Shown piece by piece: positions 41,595 to 50,774 of a stretch of 64,000 nt of DNA. The DNA is taken from assembly GCA_947460595.1 (NCBI GenBank), contig CANHGS010000014.1, positions 1-64,000 of the forward strand, read 5' to 3'. The number at the start of each line of letters is the position of its first letter. Position 1 is the stretch's first letter. The notes beneath the pieces are model-generated. The model saw only the letters and a program-made list of their open reading frames with translations. It had not been told where the DNA came from and searched no databases. The position numbers and the translations under genes are program-made. Origin of the DNA: Bacteroidota bacterium (GTDB lineage Bacteria; Bacteroidota; Bacteroidia; Chitinophagales; Chitinophagaceae).

Positions 41595-44500
41595 ATGAAA
41601 AAAACAGCCAAAACAAGCTCACAGCTTCTATTAGCCGCCGCACTGTTGACCCTATCGGCGCAGGCCCAACATCAAAACCGTGATTATCCCATACAGCCCG
41701 TGACTTTTAACCATGTTCATGTAAATGATCAATTCTGGGCGCCACGCATAGATATTAATGCAGACATTACCATTCCTTATGTATTGCAGAAATGCCGCGA
41801 ACAGGGACGCATTGACAATTTCTTAAAAGCTGCCGGCAAAAAGGATCCAACCAATATTACTGAATACCCTTTTGACGATACTGATATCTATAAGCTTATT
41901 GAAGGTGCTTCCTATTCCTTACAAGTAAAACCTAATCCTTCACTGGAGCGCAGCATTGATACCCTCATAGGCATCATTGCCGACGCCCAAGAACCAGATG
42001 GGTATCTATATACGTTTAGAACCATGAAACCCCAGAAGCTACATCCTTGGGTAGGAGCTAAGCGTTGGGAAAAAGATCCTGACCTAAGCCACGAATTATA
42101 CAATAGCGGACATTTATACGAAGCCGCAACGGCACACTATATTTCTACTGGTAAGAAATCCTTATTGAATATTGCCATCAAGAATGCGGATTTGCTTGTC
42201 AAAGATTTTGGCCCAGGCAAAGCCGATTATTTTCCTGGTCACCAAGTAGTAGAAATGGGGCTGGCGCGATTGTATAGAGTAACAGGCAAACAAGCCTACC
42301 TAGATTTAGCCAAATTCTTTTTAGATACTAGGGGCAAGGGTGCAGGGAAATATTCAGAATACAACCAATCACAAAAGCCCGTAACTCAGCAACACGAAGC
42401 CGTTGGACACGCAGTACGTGCAGCCTATATGTATACAGGCATGGCCGATGTGGCAGCCTTAACAGGCGATGCTTCTTATATAAAAGCCATTGACGATATC
42501 TGGACAGATGTAGTGAGTAAGAAAATGTACCTAACTGGAGGTATTGGCGCTACCGGTGCTGGTGAAGCATTTGGCGCGGCTTATCACTTACCCAATATGA
42601 GTGCTTATGCAGAAACCTGTGCATCCATTGCCAACGTGTACTGGAATAACCGTATGTTTTTATTGCATGGCGATGCTAGTTATATAGACGTGATGGAGCG
42701 GGTCATGTACAATGGATTATTATCTGGTGTTTCTCAAAACGGCACCAAATTTTTTTATCCCAATCCGCTAGCTTCCATGGGGCAGCACCAACGCAGTGCT
42801 TGGTTTGGCTGTGCTTGTTGCATTTCTAATATGACCAGGTTTATGCCATCGATTCCAGGTTATGTATATGCCCAAAATGCCAATAACCTCTATGTCAATC
42901 TCTTTATGTCTAACCAGTCAGACATCAAACTGCCTGCAGGTAAACTGAGTATTGCCCAAGAAACGGCTTATCCTTGGAAGGGTAAAGTGACCTTAAAAAT
43001 TGATCCTGCAAAATCAATGGATTTTGTATTGCGTGTGCGTATTCCGGGTTGGGCCAGACAGGAAGCAGTGCCCAGTAATTTGTATCGCTTTGCGGATACC
43101 AAATTGGTAACTATTCCCATTAGCATCAATGGCAAAACCCAAGAATACATTGTTGAAAAAGGCTACGCTGTTTTTAGCCGCACTTGGAAAAAAGGTGATC
43201 TAGTAGAAATAGATCTTCCCATGGAAGTAGAAAAAGTATTGGCCAATGAAAATGTAAAAGAAGATAAGGGCAGATTTGCTTTTCAAAAAGGGCCACTGGT
43301 CTATTGCTTAGAAGGACCAGATAACCAAGGTGGTACGGTGCAGAATATTGTGATGAGTAAAGACGCTTCCATCTCTGAAAACTATGAGCAACAATTACTC
43401 AATGGTGTCTTGGTATTAAGTGGGCAAGGGGTTGCTACCAAAAGACAGGTAGCTAGTACAGAATTGCAAACAACACCTCTACAAGCCAAAGCCATTCCTT
43501 ACTATGCATGGAATAATAGGGAAGCTTCTGAAATGCAGGTCTGGATTCCTTTTGAAACATCCGCTGCAAGACCTAGCCCAGCTGCTACCATTGCTTCTAA
43601 AAGTGTAGTTTCCGCTTCTATTAACAACAAAAGAATGTTGTCTGCTTTGAATGACCAATTTGAACCGGCTTCTTCTGAAGATAAATCTGGTTTGTATATG
43701 CATTGGTGGCCCAAGAAAGACACCAAGGAATGGATTCAATATGATTTTGACAAAGCTTATACCGTGTCTGAATCCAAAGTCTATTGGTATGACGATGCGC
43801 CTTTTGGTGGTTGCAGAATTCCAGCAAACTACACCATCTTATATAAGCAGGGGGATGCTTGGGTTCCTGTTAAAAATTTGACACCCTATACACCAGTAAA
43901 AGATACATACGATGTGCTGAAATTTGAACCTGTTAGTACCACAGCTATTCGTATGGAAATTCAACTACCCAAAGATCATGCAACAGGTGTACACGAGTGG
44001 ATTATTCAAAATCCGCGACCTGAAAGAAAGCAGGAAGAATTACCAAAGTTTGCAGAGAACTATCCCCAATTATACAATGCCTTTTTAACCAGTGTGGCTG
44101 ATGTTAAACTGAGTACAAATCTTGGTGTTTTACCAACCCTTCCTAGTTATTTGAATGGAACTTATTCGGGGATTCAACAAGGCCCTCCAGTAAGGGTTAT
44201 TTGGCCTGCACCTAGTGATAATTCATCTGTACTTAAACCCGGAACTTATTCCATTGAAGGTCGCGTTCCCGGTACCACATTAAAACCAAAAGCCATTGTT
44301 ACGGTTAAAGCAAGTTTTGATCAGATAGCATCGCCGAAGGCAAAATTGGTAACTTTTAATTTGAACCAGGTTTCTTTAAATACCAATACACTTGGTCAAC
44401 AAACAAAATTTACGGAGAACAGGGATAAGTTTGTTCAAACCTTAGCCAAGACTGACCCCAATGCTTTTTTATACATGTTTCGTCATGCTTTTGGCCAGCC

Positions 44501-46301
44501 ACAACCTTCTGGTACCAAGGCTTTAGGCGTTTGGGATAGCAAGGATACCAAATTAAGAGGTCATGCAACGGGTCATTATCTATCTGCATTAGCTCAAGCT
44601 TATGCTGGCACAGGATATGACAAAAACCTTCAGCAGATATTTGCTCAAAAAATGGATTACATGGTTAATGCCTTGTATGATTTGGCGCAATTATCAGGCA
44701 AATCAAAAGAAGCAGACGGCCCCTTTGTAGCCGATGCTAGATGGGTACCCATGGGTCCTGGTAAGAAAAGCTATGACTCTGATATTAGCGATACAGGTAT
44801 TAGAAACGATTATTGGAATTGGGGCAAGGGCTTTATCAGCGCCTATCCGCCAGACCAATTTATTATGTTAGAAGCGGGTGCTAAATATGGTACCCAACCC
44901 ACTCAAATCTGGGCGCCTTATTATACCCTACACAAAATCTTGGCTGGCTTAATTGACATCTATGAAGTGAGAGGCAACAAAAAAGCTTTGGATATTGCCA
45001 CAGGGATGAGCAATTGGGTCTATGCCCGTTTGAGTCAAGTGCCCACCAATACTAGGATCAGCATGTGGAATACTTATATAGCCGGAGAATTTGGAGGCAT
45101 GAATGAAGTAATGGCGCATTTATACCGCATTACCAAAGAGCCTAATTATCTAAAAACCGCACAATTGTTTGACAATATTAAAGTATTCTTTGGCGATACC
45201 ACACATAACAGTGGGCTAGCCAAAAATGTTGACTTGTTTAGGGGTTTACACGCCAACCAACATATTCCTCAAATGGTGGGTAGTATGGAAACCTATCGCG
45301 TTTCTATTAATCCTGAATATTACCAAGTGGCTAATAATTTTTGGCACAAAGCTGTTTACGATTATTCCTATAGCATTGGGGGAGTAGCTGGTGCTAGTAA
45401 TCCCAATAACCCAGAATGTTTTACCAGTGAGCCTGGTACCCTCTATGCAAATGGTCTTTCTGCGGGTGGACAAAATGAAACATGCGCCACTTATAATATG
45501 CTCAAATTAACAAGTGATATATTTCAGTATGACCAGCGAGGTGAACTGATGGATTATTATGAACGCGCTTTATACAATGATATCCTGGCTTCTGTTGCAG
45601 AACATAGTCCTGCTAACACATACCATATTCCGCTCAGACCTGGATCTGAAAAAGATTTTGGCAACCCCAATATGGATGGTTTTACCTGCTGCAATGGAAC
45701 TGCCATGGAGAGCAATACCAAGTTTCAAAATAGCATTTATTTTAAATCTATTGATGGCAAAGCCTTGTACGTGAATCTCTTTATTCCATCTACTTTAAAT
45801 TGGAGTAATAAGAAGGTAACCGTTGAACAGAAAACTAATTTTCCAATAGAAGACAATACCCAACTCTTGATTAAGGGTAGTGGTAGTTTTAATCTATTGG
45901 TTCGCGTACCGGGATGGGCTACCAAGGGATTCATGATAACCATTAATGGCATAGCTCAGGCATTAGAAGCAATTCCTGGAACCTATCTGACAATTGGTCG
46001 TAAATGGAAAGACGGTGACATCATTGAACTAAAAATGCCATTTCAATTTCATTTAGAACCTTTGATGGATCAGCAAAATATTGCCAGTCTATTTTATGGC
46101 CCCATTTTGTTGGCAGCTCAAGAAACAGAGGCTAGAAAGGATTTTCGCAAAATTACGCTCAACGCCAATGACTTGGGTAAGACCATTAAAGGAGATGCCC
46201 AACAATTGCAGTTTAGTATTGACAACGTTCCATTCAAACCTTTTTACGATACTTTTGGGAGGCATTCGGTGTATCTAGACGTTGCCTTAACAAAGGAATA
46301 A
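41595..46301 (+). CDS. Giant two-domain beta-L-arabinofuranosidase-type hydrolase (GH127-like + GH146-like)
   Basis: This 1568-residue secreted protein starts with a signal peptide (LLLAAALLTLSAQA). Residues ~30-650 form one DUF1680 (alpha/alpha)6-barrel with its beta domains. Residues ~670-810 look like a discoidin-type module (WWPKKDTKEWIQYDF...), followed by an Ig-like linker (VRVIWPAPSDNSS). Residues ~920-1560 are a second, distinct DUF1680 catalytic domain. Both retain the zinc-thiolate machinery of HypBA1-type enzymes: a Glu 16 residues before ExC (GEAFG...ETC; SEPGT...ETC) and a later CC (GCACC near 405; FTCCNG near 1364). The predicted role is removing arabinofuranose from plant polysaccharides. 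Confidence 0.88.
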   Translation: MKKTAKTSSQLLLAAALLTLSAQAQHQNRDYPIQPVTFNHVHVNDQFWAPRIDINADITIPYVLQKCREQGRIDNFLKAAGKKDPTNITEYPFDDTDIYKLIEGASYSLQVKPNPSLERSIDTLIGIIADAQEPDGYLYTFRTMKPQKLHPWVGAKRWEKDPDLSHELYNSGHLYEAATAHYISTGKKSLLNIAIKNADLLVKDFGPGKADYFPGHQVVEMGLARLYRVTGKQAYLDLAKFFLDTRGKGAGKYSEYNQSQKPVTQQHEAVGHAVRAAYMYTGMADVAALTGDASYIKAIDDIWTDVVSKKMYLTGGIGATGAGEAFGAAYHLPNMSAYAETCASIANVYWNNRMFLLHGDASYIDVMERVMYNGLLSGVSQNGTKFFYPNPLASMGQHQRSAWFGCACCISNMTRFMPSIPGYVYAQNANNLYVNLFMSNQSDIKLPAGKLSIAQETAYPWKGKVTLKIDPAKSMDFVLRVRIPGWARQEAVPSNLYRFADTKLVTIPISINGKTQEYIVEKGYAVFSRTWKKGDLVEIDLPMEVEKVLANENVKEDKGRFAFQKGPLVYCLEGPDNQGGTVQNIVMSKDASISENYEQQLLNGVLVLSGQGVATKRQVASTELQTTPLQAKAIPYYAWNNREASEMQVWIPFETSAARPSPAATIASKSVVSASINNKRMLSALNDQFEPASSEDKSGLYMHWWPKKDTKEWIQYDFDKAYTVSESKVYWYDDAPFGGCRIPANYTILYKQGDAWVPVKNLTPYTPVKDTYDVLKFEPVSTTAIRMEIQLPKDHATGVHEWIIQNPRPERKQEELPKFAENYPQLYNAFLTSVADVKLSTNLGVLPTLPSYLNGTYSGIQQGPPVRVIWPAPSDNSSVLKPGTYSIEGRVPGTTLKPKAIVTVKASFDQIASPKAKLVTFNLNQVSLNTNTLGQQTKFTENRDKFVQTLAKTDPNAFLYMFRHAFGQPQPSGTKALGVWDSKDTKLRGHATGHYLSALAQAYAGTGYDKNLQQIFAQKMDYMVNALYDLAQLSGKSKEADGPFVADARWVPMGPGKKSYDSDISDTGIRNDYWNWGKGFISAYPPDQFIMLEAGAKYGTQPTQIWAPYYTLHKILAGLIDIYEVRGNKKALDIATGMSNWVYARLSQVPTNTRISMWNTYIAGEFGGMNEVMAHLYRITKEPNYLKTAQLFDNIKVFFGDTTHNSGLAKNVDLFRGLHANQHIPQMVGSMETYRVSINPEYYQVANNFWHKAVYDYSYSIGGVAGASNPNNPECFTSEPGTLYANGLSAGGQNETCATYNMLKLTSDIFQYDQRGELMDYYERALYNDILASVAEHSPANTYHIPLRPGSEKDFGNPNMDGFTCCNGTAMESNTKFQNSIYFKSIDGKALYVNLFIPSTLNWSNKKVTVEQKTNFPIEDNTQLLIKGSGSFNLLVRVPGWATKGFMITINGIAQALEAIPGTYLTIGRKWKDGDIIELKMPFQFHLEPLMDQQNIASLFYGPILLAAQETEARKDFRKITLNANDLGKTIKGDAQQLQFSIDNVPFKPFYDTFGRHSVYLDVALTKE

Positions 46302-46388
46302 AATGACTATCAAACTTCAGGGTATGGCATTCATTGGCCTTTAATAGATGAAGATTTAGTAGCAGATGCTAATTTAAAATCAATTTAA
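46302..46388 (+). pseudogene. Remnant C-terminal tail of a DUF2442-like protein
   Basis: Directly after the hydrolase stop, in the same frame, the sequence reads NDYQTSGYGIHWPLIDEDLV... to a TAA at 46388. The GYGIHWPxIDEDL motif is the hallmark C terminus of DUF2442 proteins, which are ~80-100 residues and often paired with DUF4160 in small TA-like units. Only the last ~28 residues exist here and there is no start codon or N-terminal part. Its end overlaps the stop of the convergent GMC gene. Confidence 0.55.
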
Positions 46389-48085
46389 ATGTCACCTCTT
46401 TTCAAAGCCTTTACCGCATAATCACAGGCCCTTGCGGTAAGCGCCATAAAAGTAATGGATGGATTCACGCAGGAGATGGAACTCATGCAAGACCCATCAG
46501 TAATAAAGACATTTTTTACCGCGTGCATTTGGTTAAAACTGTTGAGCACGGAGGTCTTAGGGTCCTTACCCATTCGGGCCGTACCCATCTCGTGATTGGC
46601 ATTACCTGGTGCAGCAATAGCACTATTGTCTTTTACATTTTTATATCCAACGGTAGAAAGAATTTCTACTCCGGTTTCACGCATATTTTTATGCATGGCC
46701 AGTTCATTTTCTTTAAAACTGCAGTCAATGCTTAATTGCGGACGGCCATAGATATCTTGCTTAGAAGTATGGAGCGTAATACGATTATCAGCATAGGGCA
46801 AACACTCGCCATAGGCATATAAGTTCATATGCCATTTACCCGCTTCCGTCATGGATTCCTTTAATTGCACACCAATCCCATTGCTGCCATTGCCTCTGCC
46901 TCGGTTAGCATTGCCAGCCAAATGAAATCCTCTAAGAAAATCCTTTTCTTGACTAAACAAATTCTTAAACCTGGGAATATAAATATTGGTAGGTCTTCTT
47001 CCAGAATAATAACTGTCTTCAAAACCCTCTACATCTGCATTTATAGAAACGCCCTTGTGGTGATCCATTAAATTTCTACCCACTTGATCACTATCATTTC
47101 CCAATCCATTCGGGAATCTATGAGAAGTTGAATTCAACAAGATAAAAGTAGTGGCAACCGTTGCTGCATTCAGAAATAGGATCTTGGCGTGAAAGACTTC
47201 TGTTTGCTTGGTCTGTGTATCAAGAATCTCTACTCCGGTAGCCCTTTGTAATTGCTCATCATAAATAACGCGGTTAACCAAAGAATAAGGTCTTAACGTT
47301 AAATTACCCGTTTCAAAAGCTGCTGGCAGGGTAGAGGAATTGGTACTAAAATAAGCACCAAATGGACAACCACGATGGCAGAGATTTCTAGCCTGACAAA
47401 CCCCACGTCCTTTTACCGGTGCCGTTAAATTAGCAGACCTACCCATAATCACATGTCTATCTGAAAATTTGGAAGTCACTCTTTTTTGAAAATCCTTCTC
47501 CACCATATTCATCTCAAATGCGGGCTGGGTTTCACTATCGTTAAAATAGGAGAGTTTGTCTTTATTACCATTAACGCCTACAAATCGTTCTACATAACTA
47601 TACCAAGTTTCCAAATCCTTGTATCTAATGGGCCAATCAACCCCATAACCATCTTTGGCATTGGCTTCAAAATCAGTTTCTGTCCAACGGTAAGAAGCCC
47701 TAGCCCACAAAAGGGAGCGGCCACCTACTACGTTTGGTCTAATCCAATCAAAGCGTTTAATCTCTTCGTAAGGATTTTCCTTATCCTTGATATAAAAATG
47801 CTTGGTATCTTCTTTAAATGAATAGTGTCTACTCTGCACATATTGATCCCAAGCTTCTTGCTTGGTAACTGCTCCTCTATGTGGAAACTCCCAAGGATCC
47901 ATGCTAGTAGTAGGGTAATTGGGATGCACCATGGGGCCACCTCTTTCTAATAACAATACCTTCAAACCCTTTTCACTGAGTTCTTTGGCAGCCCAGCCGC
48001 CACTGATGCCGGATCCAACCACAATGGCATCAAAGGTGTTTTTTTCTTTTGCAGATGTATTTAAGTAACTAGAATCGCCGGGCAT
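46385..48085 (-). CDS. GMC family oxidoreductase
   Basis: This 566-residue FAD enzyme has the N-terminal dinucleotide motif AIVVGSGISGGWAAKELSEKG near residue 20, NVVGGRSLLWARASYRW (substrate/FAD loop), CHRGCPFGAYFS and a C-terminal catalytic region NHEMGTARMG...NPSITFMALTARACDYAV. It resembles the Bacteroidota glucose-methanol-choline enzymes thought to oxidise sugars or sugar alcohols, often with a gluconate-2-dehydrogenase subunit 3 partner that is absent here. There is no signal peptide at its own N terminus. A sugar epimerase-like gene lies directly upstream (33 nt), suggesting co-transcription. Confidence 0.9.
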   Translation of the reverse strand: MPGDSSYLNTSAKEKNTFDAIVVGSGISGGWAAKELSEKGLKVLLLERGGPMVHPNYPTTSMDPWEFPHRGAVTKQEAWDQYVQSRHYSFKEDTKHFYIKDKENPYEEIKRFDWIRPNVVGGRSLLWARASYRWTETDFEANAKDGYGVDWPIRYKDLETWYSYVERFVGVNGNKDKLSYFNDSETQPAFEMNMVEKDFQKRVTSKFSDRHVIMGRSANLTAPVKGRGVCQARNLCHRGCPFGAYFSTNSSTLPAAFETGNLTLRPYSLVNRVIYDEQLQRATGVEILDTQTKQTEVFHAKILFLNAATVATTFILLNSTSHRFPNGLGNDSDQVGRNLMDHHKGVSINADVEGFEDSYYSGRRPTNIYIPRFKNLFSQEKDFLRGFHLAGNANRGRGNGSNGIGVQLKESMTEAGKWHMNLYAYGECLPYADNRITLHTSKQDIYGRPQLSIDCSFKENELAMHKNMRETGVEILSTVGYKNVKDNSAIAAPGNANHEMGTARMGKDPKTSVLNSFNQMHAVKNVFITDGSCMSSISCVNPSITFMALTARACDYAVKALKRGDI

Positions 48086-48118
48086 AGTGGGAATATTTCT
48101 ACCGCATAAATATAAGCC

Positions 48119-49036
48119 TTAGTAGCCAAAATGCTTTTGCATCTTAACAGGAAAATCGGCCAAAGCCAATTCTGGTTCGGGGATTTCTGGATGCCAAAGC
48201 TTCTCCCACTCAAAACTAAAATAGCTTTTGTAACCATCTTTGACTAAAAGATCCATAGCCTGAAAAATAGGCACTTCGCCTTCTCCCAGAAAACGGAAAT
48301 CTAGTTTGCCCTCTTTTTTAGCGGCATCCTTAATATGGGTATGATGGATATAGGGTTTAAGAGCAGCATATACTTGTTTGGGGTCTTCACCCGTTTCTAG
48401 CCACATATTGGCAATATCCCAAATCAGCCCCACTTGTGGGTGATTGGCCGCTTGCATAATGCTTTGTAGGTCTGCATAATGAACCACTTCTCCATGCGTT
48501 TCCATGAGCACTTTTACCTTCATGCCTTTGGCGTAATCCGCTAGTTCTAACAATCCCTTAGTAATCAAATCCATGGTCTGTTGTTTGCTTTGCTCCTTTG
48601 GAAACTTATTGGGATAGACACGCACATTGGGGCAGTTGATGGCAGCTGCCAAGTCTAGAAAACGCTTGCCCTCATCAATGTTTTTTTGCCTTTCTGCACC
48701 TTCTGCAAAATGGAGGTTACAAGAAGAACCAAGGTCTACAAACTGCAATTGTTTGTCGGCCATTTCTTGGCAAGTTGTTTTAATGGCTGAAGCCGATGCA
48801 AATTCCGGACACTTGGGCAAATACAATTCTTTAAGTATGCCACGCATCTCCAGTCCTTGATACCCATGTGCTTTGGCAAAATTGGTAATTTGAGTAAAAT
48901 TCCAAGCGGGGCATCCCAAAGTAGAAAAACTCAGTAAGGGTCTTTTTACCTTATTGGTCAATGACATTCCCGCCATGGCACCAGTCAGGAGTATACCAGA
49001 CTGAAGCAAAAAATCTTTTCTAACAATCTTTTTCAT
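48119..49036 (-). CDS. Secreted sugar phosphate isomerase/epimerase-like TIM barrel protein
   Basis: This 305-residue xylose-isomerase-like (AP endonuclease 2) TIM barrel sits behind a signal-like N terminus (KKIVRKDFLLQSGILLTGAMAGM). Metal-binding and catalytic residues are suggested by ALMETHGEV-like VLMETHGEVVHYADL, WDIANMWLETGEDP, HTHIKDAAKKEGKLDFRFLGEGEVP and FSFEWEKLWHPEIPEP. Relatives act on oxidised sugars, inositols or 3-keto-glycosides. Its pairing with the GMC oxidoreductase, which could make the keto-sugar, supports that idea but does not prove it. Confidence 0.82.
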   Translation of the reverse strand: MKKIVRKDFLLQSGILLTGAMAGMSLTNKVKRPLLSFSTLGCPAWNFTQITNFAKAHGYQGLEMRGILKELYLPKCPEFASASAIKTTCQEMADKQLQFVDLGSSCNLHFAEGAERQKNIDEGKRFLDLAAAINCPNVRVYPNKFPKEQSKQQTMDLITKGLLELADYAKGMKVKVLMETHGEVVHYADLQSIMQAANHPQVGLIWDIANMWLETGEDPKQVYAALKPYIHHTHIKDAAKKEGKLDFRFLGEGEVPIFQAMDLLVKDGYKSYFSFEWEKLWHPEIPEPELALADFPVKMQKHFGY

Positions 49037-49124
49037 GATAGCAATTTACAAATTAGTTAGCCAATTAATAATAGTTATGATGCCAAACTGGATGCAATTC
49101 AAGGGGGGTTTATATTGAAATGGT

Positions 49125-50303
49125 TTATGATTTCACAGCTAATGATTGTTTTAAAATAACTGTTTTCATGGCATCAAACAATTGATCCAAATCTGATTGA
49201 CTATTAAAGCCTTGCAAGGAATACCTCAAATAGAATTGTCCTTCATGTGATGGAACTGGTACTTGTATTTTATAGGTGGCATACAAGTGGTCATGCAATT
49301 TTTCTGGATGAGAAATCTCAATAGGAATAGAAAATAATTGCCCAATAAAATGGTCGTTGATAGGACTTTTTGGCTTAGTACCCATTAAATCACAAAACCT
49401 TAGCGCATTGTCTTGGCAAAGTTGTCTGCAATAGGCATTAACCTGATTCCATTGATGTGTTTGCATAAATTCAATAGCTTTTGGAATGGTTAAAAATGCA
49501 GCATAATCTCTTGTTCCTTGCAATTGATGATTGTCTATTAACAATGACCCAGACGGATTTGCAGTTTTGTATCCCCAACTAATCACGAGTGGTTCAAATA
49601 AATGATGCAATGATTTTTTTACATACAGAAAAGAAGAACCCTTGGGTGTCATCATCCATTTATGACAAGCGCCAGTATAAATATCTGCTCCTAATTTTTC
49701 AAGATCAATGGGTAATTGTCCTGGCGCATGAGCACCATCTACAAATACCATAATGCCACGCTCATTGGCAATGGCACATATTTCTTCTACGGGTAATCTT
49801 AAAGCCGTAGAACTAGTTAAATGACTGATAAAAATGAGTTTGGTCTTAGCGCTGATGCCAGCACAAAACTGTGCAATAAAATCTTCCTTACTTTCAAGTG
49901 GAAACCTGATTTTCTGTCTTATATAAGTTGCACCAGTTTGTTCACAATAAAAGTTTAAAGTTTTATCGCAAGGACCATATTCCAAATTAGTGGTGAGTAT
50001 TTCATCACCTGGGCCAATTTGCAAACTCTTGGCAATAATATTTACAGCATAAGAGGGGTTGGTTATATACACTAATTCATCTGCCTGGCAGTGTAAATAA
50101 GTGGCCAATGCCTCTCTGGCAGTTTTTAAATAGGCTGGCCCAGTTTCATTGACAAATACCGTTGGTTCTGTTTCTAGTTCTAACTGAAACTGTTGGTATG
50201 CTTCAAAAATGGGTTTTGGGCAGGAACCATAAGCTCCAAAATTCAAATAGGTAATGTCTTTTTTAATCAGGAATAATTCCTTTAACGCAGCTGAATCAAT
50301 CAT
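49125..50303 (-). CDS. Class V PLP-dependent enzyme (isopenicillin-N epimerase-like)
   Basis: This 392-residue fold-type I enzyme has an N-terminal YLNFGAYGSCPKPIFEAYQQF and the central cofactor pocket FVDGAHAPGQLPIDLEKLGADIYTGACHKWMMTPKGSSFLY, where the lysine of CHKW forms the internal aldimine (near residue 222). The C-terminal small domain ends VPVPSHEGQFYLRYSLQGFNS. The family includes isopenicillin-N epimerases and cysteine desulfurase-like enzymes; the substrate is unknown. It is the last gene of a tight four-gene operon, 1 nt after the DinB stop. Confidence 0.88.
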   Translation of the reverse strand: MIDSAALKELFLIKKDITYLNFGAYGSCPKPIFEAYQQFQLELETEPTVFVNETGPAYLKTAREALATYLHCQADELVYITNPSYAVNIIAKSLQIGPGDEILTTNLEYGPCDKTLNFYCEQTGATYIRQKIRFPLESKEDFIAQFCAGISAKTKLIFISHLTSSTALRLPVEEICAIANERGIMVFVDGAHAPGQLPIDLEKLGADIYTGACHKWMMTPKGSSFLYVKKSLHHLFEPLVISWGYKTANPSGSLLIDNHQLQGTRDYAAFLTIPKAIEFMQTHQWNQVNAYCRQLCQDNALRFCDLMGTKPKSPINDHFIGQLFSIPIEISHPEKLHDHLYATYKIQVPVPSHEGQFYLRYSLQGFNSQSDLDQLFDAMKTVILKQSLAVKS

Positions 50304-50304
50304 A

Positions 50305-50772
50305 CTATTTATTTTGAGCTAAAATGTCTTGAACAATCTTTAAATGATGCTGGTTGTGAACAAACAAAAAACGGATAGTAGTTTTTAAATTCAGCATTCC
50401 AAAAAATGGGTGTTGAAAATTGGCATTGGGGTGTAATTGGGTTAGAGATGCCAATTTCAATTTCAAACCAGGAATCCTTTGTTTTAATTCCTCAGCTGTT
50501 TGATTTCCTTCGGGTCTAGCCGTTTTTGGCGCTTTTGCCTTTCCCCTTGGGATATTATTAGTGAATAAGACTACCGTTTTATGCCAATTAAAGCTCCATT
50601 GATAATTTGCCGGATTGGATTGTTTCAAAGCTTCTGCAATCCTGCCATTCACCAAAATCAAATGTTCCAAATGCCATCCTACAGATGCCTCTGAAACAGA
50701 TGGAGCTTTTGAATCAAATTCACTTAATAATTCACTGATGGTATCAAGTTGGTGATATACAGGTTGTAGCAT
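50305..50772 (-). CDS. DinB-like protein
   Basis: The protein has 155 residues from ATG 50772 (MLQPVYHQLDTISELL). The track's upstream part overlaps the MFS gene in another frame and is not coding. It is a four-helix bundle of the DinB/YfiT type with histidine pairs suitable for metal binding: VGWHLEHLILVNGRI and FLFVHNQHHLKIVQDIL. Members bind divalent metal and some are thiol transferases. The gene lies between the MFS gene (2 nt) and the PLP gene (1 nt). Confidence 0.72.
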   Translation of the reverse strand: MLQPVYHQLDTISELLSEFDSKAPSVSEASVGWHLEHLILVNGRIAEALKQSNPANYQWSFNWHKTVVLFTNNIPRGKAKAPKTARPEGNQTAEELKQRIPGLKLKLASLTQLHPNANFQHPFFGMLNLKTTIRFLFVHNQHHLKIVQDILAQNK

Positions 50773-50774
50773 AT

